A stretch of DNA of 64,000 nt, taken from assembly GCA_014904985.1 (NCBI GenBank), contig MU129068.1, positions 74,458-138,457 on the forward strand, given 5' to 3'. Positions within the stretch are counted from its first letter, which is position 1, and every line of letters starts with the position of its first letter. The notes under the pieces are model-generated. The model saw nothing but the letters and a program-made list of their open reading frames with translations, was not told where the DNA came from and made no database searches. Positions 47,011-58,847 of this stretch are shown in pieces. Position numbers and translations under genes: made by a program. Source of the DNA: Hydnum rufescens UP504. Its lineage: Eukaryota; Basidiomycota; Agaricomycetes; Cantharellales; Hydnaceae.

Positions 47011-48188
47011 ATGAAACTAACACTGCCCGCAGCGCTTTTAGCTCTACGCCAGCTTGTGTACGTTTTTGGTGTATACGCTGAGCATGCAAAGGCAGAGGAG
47101 CCTGCGAAAGACTATGCATTGCGACACGTAAGTTTACTCGCGTCTTCACCGATGTCAGAATATTTAAAAATGGCTACTTGGCGCATAGATGGCCACTGAG
47201 CATCATATGTGAGCGCATTGGGGATTGGGTTCATTCGTGACTGTGATTTCCTGACTAGAGTTACTATCGGTCTCACAAAGCGACGCGTTTGATTTGAAAT
47301 CCTTCTTTGCTCTACACGATCTAGACTCAAATGGGGTCCTTGACGCTTCAGAAATAGAAGCCATCTACGGGGTACATCACACCGAGTCCCAGAAGAAATC
47401 TCCAGATGAGGCTGCACACGCTGCAAAGGCCCGAACAATTGTCCAGCAAGTGCTGGCAAAGATGGATACAAACCGAGATGGGGTCCTGTCGCCCGAAGAG
47501 TTCGACGCTGCTGGGTTTGAGGGATTGCCGGACTTTTCAAGTTTAGGAGCCGAAGGTCACCACTATGATCAAGAGAGCGAATTCTTCTTGCACCATGAAG
47601 GTGTGTCTATCACTGTTACCCCTAGTGTTGTGCTTACGGTGTCTGAGGACAACAGAGATATATCATAATACTCCCGAAACGCAGACCGACGAGTCGTATA
47701 ATCATCCAGAAGACGTGTAAGTATCAGATCTCCGCGTAATTCGAGCACCCACCTCGGAGCTGAATGTTGCCTTGATCCCGTTAGTGAGCACTTCTCCAAC
47801 CATGAGAAAATTGAACTTGAAGAAGAGAATAAAGAACGCGAGTTCCAAGGGCTACCACCGCTGTCCCCAGAAGAGGCAAAGGCTTTGCACGAACACCCAC
47901 CCTCCGGTAATCCCGCAGTCCCTCCATCAAATCCGAAGTTCGTCAGGCCTAAAAAAGAGATAGACCCCAAGGAGAAGTTCTCGGGCGTAGTCAAGGAAGC
48001 CAAGGAGCAGGCCGAATGGGGTCAAGGCACAGACGGTTACAAACCACCAAAAACTCCTGCAGAAAAATTACGGCAAGACTTCCTATTATGCCTTGAAGCC
48101 ATATATAGCTAACCATTGACTCTTCCCATGGGGATGTAACTTTAGGCGGAATGTCCCCTACAAGGTATCCCCTATCCCTTGGCCATAG
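47011..48188 (+). CDS. secretory EF-hand protein, Ssp120/nucleobindin-like
   Basis: The N-terminus MKLTLPAALLALRQLVYVFG is a signal peptide. Exon 2 is only 20 nt (47189-47208). Exon 3 encodes two EF-hands: loop 1 DLDSNGVLDASE and loop 2 DTNRDGVLSPEE, in a FALHDLDSNG context typical of nucleobindin/Ssp120. The C-terminal half is Glu/Pro/Lys-rich (NHEKIELEEENKEREFQGL, PSGNPAVPPSNPKFV). The last intron (48073-48145) appears to be GC-AG with donor GCAAGA; splicing it gives RRNVPYKVSPIPWP and stop at 48188, whereas reading through stops at 48112. Family members are Ca2+-binding proteins of the early secretory pathway. It is convergent with DOP1, 232 bp apart. Confidence 0.82.
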
Positions 48189-48420
48189 CGATTAAACTCG
48201 GTGCTGAGCTTTGCGAATTCAACAGTACAAGTTCCGGCGAAATTGGGGCGATTTTTGAGCGTGGCCTAGCATTATATACTCTCTATCTCTGCTTTCTATC
48301 TACTTCTTATTGACTTACCGTTGACGGTAGTCCGGTATACACCATTAAGTTGCATCAAACGCGTAGCGGAATAAATTATGCGGAACATGTGCAATCGGGA
48401 AACGCAACGCGGGACAACCA

Positions 48421-51400
48421 TCAACGCCCATCGAATATATCGTTCAGCAGTCCCAACTCTACTGCATCCCAGTCGATCAACCCACCCGCATACGTACTTT
48501 CGTATGCGAACAGGCTGACGCGTGAAAAGAAGGGTTGCAAATCCTGGATACTATCGATTGACTTTACTGAGCCTAGTAGTGGATGGCGCGATACAGGCTC
48601 TGCCTCGACCACTCTAGAGCGAGATGTGGCGGGGGGAGCCATGGCCTTGGAGTCGGTCGCGTTTCCTGGAGCATTATTTACACCAGGGCCATTCTTCTCG
48701 GCTTTCTGAGTATTGTTTATCAGAACCAAATAACATCAGCGTAAGCGTCCAGTGGAAAGAATGCGTATGGCTAACCCGAGTATCCGGAATGCCGCCAATG
48801 AACTGAGCTAACTGATCCATCAATGAGTCTGGTCTCCAGTCAGCGGAGCGATGCAGGGCGTCTACAGTATCTGTAATGAACATCCATTGATGCCTAGAAC
48901 CAGGCACTCCGTTAAGCTTCAAGGCGCAGGATGGATATGCAAGATGCTCACACTTGGAATTCCTCAGTTTGCAGGACTATGAGAAGGTCGAGGAATTTGC
49001 AAGCAGAGAGAATCAGCAGTAGATCATCTGAACCATCTTGAGGTGGGGCAGCAAGCGTCTGCTCAAAGACACGGACCTGCGTGGGATCACACGAAAGCAC
49101 GGACGAAGATTAGAATCATGACATAGAGTTTGAAGAAGACAAGGGTACCAGCTCGGTGAGAATCACTGGCCAGAAGCTACTCAGGTTGCGAGGTGATAAT
49201 CGGCACAAAAGCACACGCATGCAAAGGTATACCTATCGTAAGGGAGAGTTTAAGGGCTCAACATCACAACTCTCTGAGAGTAATTTGTACCTCGCTGTGA
49301 ACTATGGGAGCCACGACATTTGTGCGAAGGATATCAACCAACTTCTCTTGGATAATTGGCAGTTGGGTAAGGAAGTGGTTCTTTTCTCCAGTGAACAGGA
49401 CGTATGACAGACGCCGTAGATTAAGCGATCGTAGAAGCATCTCTGTCTCCCTATTCGTGAAGATATTGGCAGAAGGAGTAGCCGTCATCCGACCTGGATG
49501 GTCCCAGAGATGAATAGTCAGAGAACATTCCCCAGTCAAAGCATGACAACCTACCAATAAGTTCAGTGAAATTCGTTCGATCTACGTCCATTAATGCCCT
49601 CACTAATGGCCGCCACTTCAAGCTCGCTGGGGGTGAGCAATTGAAAAACCGACTGTCGTTAAAGGCTTCAGCGATCACTGGCCGCCAAGCCTTAGTAGAG
49701 GCGGGAATTTTTGTCATTTCAGCCAACATGTCTAAAACGACATCGTCAACGTCAAGGCTCCTGCTGTACAATCATAAAGCAAGTTAGAATCGACGCGAAC
49801 TGCTCGAATATCCCCCCATACATTGACCTAGCCTTCATGGCTGGGTTTATAATATAATAAACCATATTACTGCAAAGTGTGGTGACTTTGTCATTGTCGA
49901 CTAGGAACCGGCGCAGGTTAGGAAGGCATTTCGTCGTGATATATTCGTTAATCTGGAGGGTGTTCAGTAACTTACATCTGGGAAAGAGGCATTTATCCTT
50001 ACTTGGTCAATTATGTCCATCCCAGTGCCTCTGTCCGCTTGAGAGATTGAAATCCCCTGTTTTTCTTCGGTGCTCGCATCTACAGAATCTTGAGAAACAG
50101 TCGGTATCGAAATAAATCCAACACGGAGAGAAGAACCGATACCGGGTGTTGGTGATACTCGCCCACTAGAAGCTACAGCATCCTTCGTTGATCGGCGAAT
50201 CCAATTTCCTTGGTCGAAGGATCGACCAGCGATTAGGATGCAAGAATCGGCAAGCTTGGTGTATGTTTCCTGGGTGCCGCACACAATGGTCATGTTCTAT
50301 CAGGGTATCCAAAATGTACTGAGTCTCACTTGCAACTCTTTCCGCATCTTCCTGTCTTCCAATGCTGATGTCTGCGCGATTGTTTCTGACAAGACTGTCA
50401 TACAACTGTTCAAGGATTGCATTAGAGCGCAGAATGATGTATGCATAGCAAAAGCGAGGACTCGCCGGAAAAGGGGGTATATTTGCTGCCGGTGAGCGTG
50501 AGGGCTGGCAGCGAGCTCCTTGGCGAGGATCGTAAAACGGGCCCACACTTGAACGGCTATCGGGCCCTCAAGTTGACCGAGGTAACTCTCCAAGAACGCG
50601 AAGATATTGGCGTCGGAGCTAAAGGGATGGGTTCAGAGGGCGTTCTGACTTCCGGGTCTAGCTACGTACAGATTTGGGTTCAACGCTGCCTTTTTGCCTC
50701 GGTCCAGCGAAGGCATTATACGTGCAGTAATCGCTTCGCAGAGGATCTGTACAACAATTTGAGCATTGGAAGCCAGTGCGTCGATGACATCAATTGTGCT
50801 GGATCCCGATTTTGTTAGTGGCTATTGTAGGATGCAATTAGCAACGAAGTGAACACAAGAACCGAGCCGGCCCGAGCACTCACCAACGTGAATGAGCACA
50901 TTACTAAGGACTCAATGACCTCATGGCCCTGGGCTTTGAATAAATGCTCCAGGATCTTCAAACATCGAGTCCGAACACGACTGGTCACCAATGATATGGC
51001 GTCCATGATCGTCGAAGAGCCTGCGTCCGACAACTCCGACATAACAATCCACATCGTATGCAGTACCCGGACAGCTTCATAAAGAGCTCGATACCCCGAT
51101 GATCGAGACTGTTTGAACTAAATCGGTCAGGAGCAAACAAGTCAGAGAAACAGACTCACCGTAAGTGGCTCTTCATGGAGGGTGGAAGAGCTAGAACTGT
51201 CCACACCAAATACATAACCCAGGATCCCACTCGGGGCATCGCTTGCACCTCTCTCCAAGGGCCCTGCCTCTTCTTCGGTTGGAGAGGATTCATCTGTCTT
51301 CGAGATACTCAATAAGACCAGTCTTTCGAGTGCATTAAGTAGCAATATAATCTCGGCATCAGTAGCAAAAGAAGCCATGCTCGTCTTCCCTTTCCCATTA

Positions 51401-54400
51401 TGCGCAACGACTGATTGGAGATCAGAGAGACATTTATACAATTGCTTGCAGAGGCATTCGCACAAGGGGGGTATCGCATGCGATAGGGACTGGAACTGGG
51501 CGACAGACATTAATACGAAGTCAACCCAGTGTTGAAGCACAGGCCGATTCGTGGGCGCCGACAAGCCATCGATCAACGTCTGGACCAAGAGAGGGTTTCC
51601 GTGATAAGGTGAAGCCCCTGGATCCGTACTCTTCTCCTTTTCTGATCCGCGGGGGACTTTCCGTTCCAGCTGAATCATGGAGGTAGATGCGAAGATGACA
51701 GAATGGAGGACATGGAGCAATTTATTTTGGAGGTCGAGGTGGTGGGTATGCACTGCTGCAAATAATCGGCTAATGATGGCAGCTTCAATGGTTTCCAGCG
51801 TGGCTGCATCCACCTCTCCACGTGCGACAATGACTTGCAGCAACTCGATAACAGTGGCTTGGATGCGGAGGTTATATACGGCCATCACCATGTGCAGCGT
51901 GGGGTGGGGCTCTGATTGCAAAAACCTAAATATAGTGCGTCACATTAGAGGCGACCGGAAACCGATGTCAGAACCTACGATAGCAGTACGTCAATCAACG
52001 CATCCATGTAGCTGGACGTAGCATGTGCTACGTTAGCTGGCGAAAGAATGTGAGATCCACATAGACAGGAAGAAGTGTGGGGAAAAGCTAACCTGCTTCG
52101 GCGGTAGCACAAAGCTCTGGGTGTAAGCTCCGTTTCAGTTGTGCCCCCCGGGCGGTTTTGACGAATCCCTGGCCCCCAAATCGAATGATAGCCAATAGAT
52201 TTTCGAGGACATAGTGAACTTGGTGCTGGTCAAAGGGCCGCTGGTATAAGAAACCCCGACACTGCGGCCGTGATACGTGGACGTATGCGAGGTCCGAATG
52301 ATGCCAGAAGTGACAAGATCGTAGAGAATTGGATCAAGAACCCTATGCAAGTCATTAACAAAGCAAGTACACGCACAAAGCGGATCCGTATCAGGGCATA
52401 CCGAATATAAGACTTGAGAGAGCTTCGCATCCAAGTTTCCCCAATTCGCCGGAGACCTGGATTATCGCTTCGTAATGATTCAAGAACGACCAACATTGGT
52501 ATTCTTAGCCGAGATCCCGGAAGCATAGAATCATCTTGACAATGTACCCATCAGTCTCGCAAAGAACAAGGGGAGCTGAGACAGCGATAAAGACTGACCT
52601 GTCAGACGCCATAAGACTCCAAAAGCTTCGATCGCTTCATAGCTGTATTTGGCCTCGGGCGCTGTCAGGCTCCTAGCAATTATAGATTCTACGTGATGGT
52701 GATTTGCCTCGCCCTCAATTGCCCAGATCCAGTGTACAGCCCGCACATGGTACGCAGTGTAATCGGGTCCAAGGAATCGGAGGAGCTATAGATTAACGTC
52801 AATAAGGTTCGGGCTGAGAAATAAGGAATACTGACGTGATTAAATATTCGCGAGATTACTATTCGATTATCGATATCTAGTCGGGGTTGTACACATGGAG
52901 ACTCAGAGAGCGTAAGGAAAAGCTGAACCATTTCATCGACCACTTCGAACGGAGTAGTCGAAACAAAGCAGGCCAGCATGGATGAAAGCCAAGGCGAAGG
53001 ATTCCATACGGTCGAGATGCCTTTAGGCGGTTGAGATTTCACCCGACGAACCAAGGCGGTCAATAGTGACATGATACCAAGAAGGCATTCTCTTGTTCGC
53101 TCAAGATCGCAATCACCACTTGAGATCCTCGTCGCACAACTCGCACTCAAGTCAATGAAGGCAGAAAAAGTGAAGGAAAATGGGGATATTTTGGCTACTG
53201 CACCGTCGGCACTCGTAGAGGCTCCATCTGGAACACCAAGGAGACCATAAAGCCGAGCAGTCTGAGCATAGAGATCCGATGATACTCGATCCTGTCCCTC
53301 AAGCGGTTCCCATTGTATGAGTGCATCGGTAGGTATGAGCGACAGGGCCTTGTTTAGTAGGCCTAGAGTCTCGTGAATCTTTGAAAGTTCCATATGCCTT
53401 TCGTCGCTCTTTATGGACCGCTGGATAGAAAGTACATTAAACTTGGGACAATAGGGTTGCATATGAGAAACCTACCTGAATAGCGTCTACAATCGACATT
53501 AGAAAGAGGGGAATATGAATCCGCTGCGCCTCTTCATCATGATTTCTGAAAGAAGTAAGGACAAGCCGTACGGTATCCAAGACCTGTTCCCATACAGGAA
53601 TGGCTGTCAAGGGCGAGGTTGGCCTCGCATGAAATTTCAGAATGCTTGCCTCACTGGAACCCGTGTCGGCAGAAAGGTTAGACCTCAGGGAGAGTGTAAG
53701 CTGTCCCCAAACGATTTGGAGATCCACGCGTTCGTAGACGTTGTTCGCCGCAGCGATCATCTAGAAGAACAAATAATTGAACAACTACATGAGCCTGACC
53801 CGCAAGGCGCTAGTTGGTTGATCACGAACTTCGGCCTCCAAAGCATCGTCAATCTGCCCCTGTCCCAATCTTGGGTGGTGGACGGCCTTCAGAGCGTCCA
53901 GGATTAAAATCTCGGTCAAAGGGGATCCAATTTCCCATTTATCAAGGAACGAAATGAAAATTTTGTACGGTCGCGCCCCACCAGATTCAGCTATCGGGGC
54001 CATCATCTCCCCCTAACGATAAAATAGAAAACGATGAGCAGATACACCATAAAAAAATCCAAGGTTCTAACCTACCCGAAGTGTGGACGAAAGGAGTTCC
54101 AGAGAATGAGCGCGAAGGTATGCAATCTGGGTTTCGCTGCTCTCATCTTTAGACCCAACCAGCCATGCGTATAGTCGTCGATTCAAGGTGAGATCCCGTC
54201 GTAGCACGACGCTCATGGATGCTTTGACAAGAATTTTTTGGTCTTCCGGATGGGCTCTGCAGCCAGGCATGATTAGCATCCAAAGCCACAAGGAGATAAC
54301 GACGAGCGGACTTTTTGAATGCAGGACTTTCCATCCGCAATGATTGATCTAACAAATCCAAGACGCCCCTCTTGACCAGTAAATGTTCATCTTCAAGAGC

Positions 54401-55473
54401 ACTGGCTAGTGCTCGAATCATCAAGCCAATATCTCGCCCAATGATACTGGAATCTAGGCAAATTCACGAACGTCGTAAGGTCTTAACGAAAACATCTCTA
54501 AGTAACATACCATCATCACCAATTAACGCGGGAAGCCGCCGGGACAAGTAATTGAGAGCAGGACCTCTGGCAGAAGGCGTTGTTAATAGGATGAGCCATA
54601 TGGTCTGAAAGAAGAAGGCAGGAGACACGGTTTCCGACAGTTTGTCAAGGAGGCTGAGGACCTGAGATGCACCAGCATCAGTTGACGGATAATTGTTGAA
54701 GCTACTAAGCATGCCTTATCGAAAAACTCGCCGGTTTCTTCTTCAAGTCCCGGCAGGAGCGCAACGATAAAGGCTTTCATGACTGGTCTTAACCCTTCGT
54801 TCAGGGGGAGATAGTGTATGCTATACAGGTTAAGAAGGGTAGGCTGTAGTGGGCGAGCGTGTCAGTTGCGAATTGCTGGTGGACGAGGGAGGATGCAAAC
54901 CTTAACTGACGTCGCTGCATATTCAAAGAAGGGGAAAAGACCAGATGACCATAATGGAAGGTCACGTTTGAGACCACCGGGCTAGTTTGGAATCCCGCTT
55001 GGATAAGCCAGCAATCTCATAGGTACACGATAGACATACGCCCAGAACGGCCAGAACATGAGCATAAACATCCAAAGCTCGCTGATGGACGCCAGTCGGC
55101 AGTGCAGGATTCAAGCATTGGGCCAGACGCTTAGCTACTATAAGTTTCCGGGGTATTTCCTTGAATTGCATGTATGATTGAAACGTCTACGAAGAGGGGA
55201 AAAGTAAAAGGTCACCATGTACATGGCTGGGAAATAATGAACAGACCTTGAGCAGCTTTGTTAGGAATGATATAAAATCTGCCCATTCGTTCACGTTGTC
55301 GAAGGTCGTTAGGCATTTCTCGACCGCCAGCGCGTACTTCCTATACTTCGGGTCATTTGAGGCTACAGCACTGCACTCATGAGTCCCAGAACCACACCAC
55401 ATCATGCATAAGACAGACTAATATCATTGGATCTGGATGACAGTGCGGCATCGCCATTTCTGTTTGTGGCCAT
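48421..55473 (-). CDS. DOP1: DOP1 (Dopey) endosome/Golgi trafficking protein
   Basis: The very large minus-strand gene has more than 15 exons, starting at ATG 55473 (MATNRNGDAALSSRSNDI). A 56-nt intron leads into SNDPKYRKYALAVEKCL. The Dopey N-terminal domain is clear: FDNVNEWADFISFLTKLLK, FKEIPRKLIVAKRLAQC, LPTGVHQRALDVYAHVL. Helical-repeat segments follow: PAFFFQTIWLILLTT, LVKRGVLDLLDQSLRM, RPYKIFISFLDKWEIG. The C-terminus ends VELGLLNDIFDGR at 48421. DOP1 acts with the flippase Neo1 and Mon2 in Golgi/endosome membrane traffic. No frameshift was found in the exons I followed, but not every junction in 49-53 kb was verified. The gene occupies about 7 kb, as expected for a protein of roughly 1,800-2,000 residues. 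Confidence 0.9.
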
Positions 55474-55902
55474 GATGGCCAGACGCAATTCAGTCGTAAG
55501 ATGTGAGTTTGGATTCGGACTTTGCCGAACGTCGCATGTAATCTTGCACGCAATGCATCGGCGCCAGCATCGGGAGCCCTTGCATCACCATACACGGGAT
55601 GAACTCCGCTCAGCTCACCATCTTCATTTAACCCCAATTTTTTCCTTCTAGCCATAGCCTCACGCCTCACGCCTTTAAGGTTCATCAGCGTCCACGCGTT
55701 ACTGATAATTAAGACTATGACCACGAGCCCGAGCAGCGTCGGACGAGAACTGGTCTCGAAGAGCTCGACCAAGATCTCAATGGCTCCACGCGCACTCTGA
55801 CTTCCGACGTTCCATGCCCCGTGAATGTGTCCAAGGCAGCATAGTCTCGTGACCAGACCTCAACTACTCTGGCAGAATGAGGCGGGCACGAAGCCTCCGC
55901 TC
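55474..55902 (-). pseudogene. 3' remnant of a membrane-protein gene (GRAM/sterol-transfer type?)
   Basis: Upstream of DOP1, on the same strand, are VVEVWSRDYAALDTF and then ILVELFETSSRPTLLGLVVI with VLIISNAWTLMN, a single strong membrane segment, followed by RREAMARRKKLGLNEDGEL. This resembles the C-terminal anchor of GRAM/VASt-domain proteins, but no GRAM or VASt domain is present. The sequence stops resembling protein at the hAT MITE boundary (55903). The gene has probably lost its 5' part through that insertion. Family assignment is tentative. Confidence 0.4.
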
Positions 55903-56597
55903 TAGTGTTGCCGCGACTCGACTTGGCTCGACTTGGACTGACTTTCGGGCGACTCCGTGCGACTGCCGAAGGACTTGGCTTATCGCCGAAGCCAAGCCAA
56001 ATTTAGGACTGGACTTGGACTTCAAGTCGACTTGAGCCACGACTCGCCTATGTATGTAATGAACCTTGACTAATCAGCCTAAATTAAGTTGTCTGCCTCA
56101 GTAAGCCAGTTATGGTGTTCAGAATATCTTGAAGCATCATGTTTGTTGTCCAGATCAACCATCATTGGTCAGAAATGATAAAAAAAATTTCACTCCTTTG
56201 AGTGACCTGATTGGTACATCCCAAGAAATTATATGTGTGCTGCTCCTACCGCAAACAGGTAATCACATGAAAAATTCAGAATAGTCAAATCACAAACAGG
56301 CCTACCAGCAAGTACATACTAGTACATGTGGGTTTCTGGGGTCTAGAATTAGTTACCACCAATGTCAGGATCATATAGACCCTCAATTCTCTGTACCATC
56401 CTAGTCCCTATGCAGTATCTAATTCTTCTCTTTGTATCAAATACATAATACCAAGTCTTGGCTTGAGTCGACTTCAAGCTCAAGCCAAGTCGCTGGAAGT
56501 CGAGTCGAGTCTTTTGCTTAGTAAGCAAACGACTTGGCTCGACTCGGCTCAAAACTTGGACTCAAGCCGGCTCAAGCCCGAGTCTTTGGCAACACTA
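55903..56597. mobile_element. 695-bp hAT-type MITE
   Basis: The ends are TAGTGTTGCCGCGACTCG on the left and CGAGTCTTTGGCAACACTA on the right, with subterminal arrays of AAGTC/GACTT/CTTGGC words on both sides. The left ~148 bp match the reverse complement of the hAT right end at 4583-4725 (shared GGACTTGGCTTAT.GC.GAAGCCAAG and AAATTTAGGACT blocks), so both belong to one family. The body (56050-56455) has no transposase frame. Flanking octamers (CTCCGCTC and ACTCAGTG) do not match, so the insertion is old or rearranged. Confidence 0.8.
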
Positions 56598-56599
56598 AC

Positions 56600-58155
56600 T
56601 CAGTGTGACGTGACATATCGCTGGCAAATTACATGAAGCTGCCCCACTTTTGGGTCGTATACAGCCAAAGGCACCCTCAAAACTGCCTGGATATCCGTGG
56701 GGACACCAACGGCCAGCTGGACAGTGTGCTTTCTTCTCGTGCTATGTGGAAACTTGCATGGCGGGGTCAGCTTGGATGCGTGCTCAGCTGTAAATGAGTA
56801 GTACGCACCACCTCGAGCCATAATTGACCGGAGGACTTCTCGTCCGAGAGGCGAATCCCATACAGGGTCGGTCAACTCCGGAAGGGGCTCATCTGCTTCA
56901 TAAAGCCCCACATCATCTTGTAGGCGCTCCACATCTCCCAAGGTAAATGTCTGGGCCCCAGGGGGAGGTGAAGCAAGGTACATGTGAATACAAAGCTGAA
57001 AATGAAGCCTGAGACAAGTATCATAGGGCATTGCCTGGGACTCGGGGATCTTAAGACTGCCAGCTTTCGTGATATCGAACTCCGGTGAGGGTTTGGAAAA
57101 CTGAATAATCCGGTAATCATCCTATGAGTTGGTTTCAGAGTCAGCGCCCAGGAAAAATTCGGACATCCTTCGTACATCAGCATCAATTCCAAATGCATAT
57201 TGATCGAACTGAGGGCGAAGGGAGGAGGCCATTGTCAGGTAATTTTGAGGCGTATCGAGGTCCGCGGGAAGTTGTTCATATGGTCCGACAAACTGCAACC
57301 CCAGGCCGGACATAGCAACATACTTCAATGATCTTCAATGATCATGAATCCCGGGACACTCACAATTATCAATCTTTTTTCCTCAATCCTGTTTTGAATG
57401 ATGGGAACGACGGTTTTGTTCTCGTCGCCAAGTGTCGCTCCGGTGATATTGCAGAAGGAATTTCCAGGAACTGACGCCGGAACTGCCGTAATGCTCCTCT
57501 GTGGATGGTAGATGACCTCCAATCGATATCGAGAGATGTCACGGAATGAGGGAACCACCTACTGGGAAAGCCAGCAGTGCCTCAGAATCCAATAGGTCAG
57601 CGGAGACTCGAGGGGCGTATCCCGTCCCTAGGATCCAAACAATCAGCTGGAAGACGGGGCTGAAGCGGAAGACTGGAAGGACCCAACCATCGAGAAGAAT
57701 AATGTAGGCTCCAGGCGAGAGGTGGTCTGTTGAATCCCTCTCGATGGGTTCCTTCGCAGTAGATTCGATAGCAACAGAAAAAGGCTCAGGTCCCGGCTTG
57801 ATGTTGCACGGATATAGAGACCATTTATCTTCGGTTTCAACTCCGAGGAAACCGCACATCCATCTGTAGAAGGCCTTCACTCTTACAGTCCTCTTTTCTG
57901 GCGATGTTGGGATATGACATCCTTACGAAACGCAGTAGTTTATGAGCAGACGGGTAAAGACAATTGAACGAGAGCAAGAACCTGCCACAAGTATGGGCTC
58001 TCCACCATAGGCGAACACAAAAGCATTGTTGTAGCCATTGGGATCAAAGATATCGTAGAACTGCATGGAACAAGTGTAGTAAACCTAACAACACCCCTCA
58101 GCGCAAGAGTAGGTAGGTCATGTGGCTCGAAATAAATTTGGATTTCCTCATACAT
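56600..58155 (-). CDS. unidentified multi-exon gene, possible HNH-like segment
   Basis: It starts near 58155 (MYEEIQIYFEPHDLPTLALR). After an intron comes FYDIFDPNGYNNAFVFAYGG, then RVKAFYRWMCGFLGVETEDK. Later there is SFCNITGATLGDENKTVVPI, in which Cys-x-x-Thr-Gly and following residues recall the CVxTG start of agaric HNH nucleases; clear catalytic His residues were not seen. Then come LQFVGPYEQLPADLDTPQNY and a final exon ending VICQRYVTSH. Splicing with 50-75-nt introns is consistent. The stop codon (56600-56602) lies 2 bp from the hAT MITE end, so the native C-terminus may have been lost. Function is unassigned. Confidence 0.5.
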
Positions 58156-58640
58156 AATATTTTAAATCTAACTGGATCTCTAAGTTCACAGCATGAAGTC
58201 AACTTTATGTGAGGCAGACCCTCTGGGGTGGTGTGTTTTGTTTATAATTATTTATTGATAATTACAATTATAATATTCTACATATCCTCCCCTTCACCCA
58301 GGGTCATGCATTTTGGGTTGGGAGAGAGGGGTTGGTTGGGGTTGGTTTGGGCTGTGGGTTCAGAAGAATACCTATGAAATACCTATAATAAATAATAAGT
58401 TAGTGTTGGAAATCAAGAGTCACATGTACAGCTTCAGGCTGATCAGCCAATTATCCATGTCTAATTAGATATCATTAGCCTTGCATTTATCTAGTCTAAT
58501 AAGATACATTTCCATGGGGGCCCCTAGGGACCCCTCATGTATGATTATCATCCATGCCCATATGCTGAGGGGCCCCCACTCTTGATGTAGGGGCCCCAGG
58601 GGCCCCACAGCCATGTTTAAGGCCTAGAAATGGCCTCGGA
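58156..58640. other. AT-rich spacer with scattered GGGGCCCC words
   Basis: No gene is supported. The sequence changes to low-complexity, transposon-flanking DNA; GGGGCCCC words appear from 58515 onward. Confidence 0.4.
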
Positions 58641-58740
58641 CCCTACTCTGAAGGGGCCCCTGCATGTGCAGCAGGGGCCCCTGTGTGCATGGCAGGGGCC
58701 CCCATGTGTACAGCAGGGGCCCCTGTGCATATGGTCTGAG
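58641..58740 (+). repeat. tandem repeat of ~27-bp CAGGGGCCCC units
   Basis: Four units of the form CAGGGGCCCCTGTGTGCATGG follow one another with small changes. The central GGGGCCCC is palindromic. The frame reads GPLxxxQGP repeats but has no supporting gene structure. Confidence 0.65.
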
Positions 58741-58847
58741 TCTCTAAGAGTAGAGTCCCCTTACTTCTTAGAGTTCAATATAGGGATGGACAAACTAGAT
58801 ATTGATATAGTAGTACACATAGTAAAAAGATATCTAGAGTCAAGGAA

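Noticed and set aside
48350..48709. 119-codon plus-strand ORF
   Set aside because: It lies antisense to the last exon of DOP1, which ends with a family-like tail on the minus strand.
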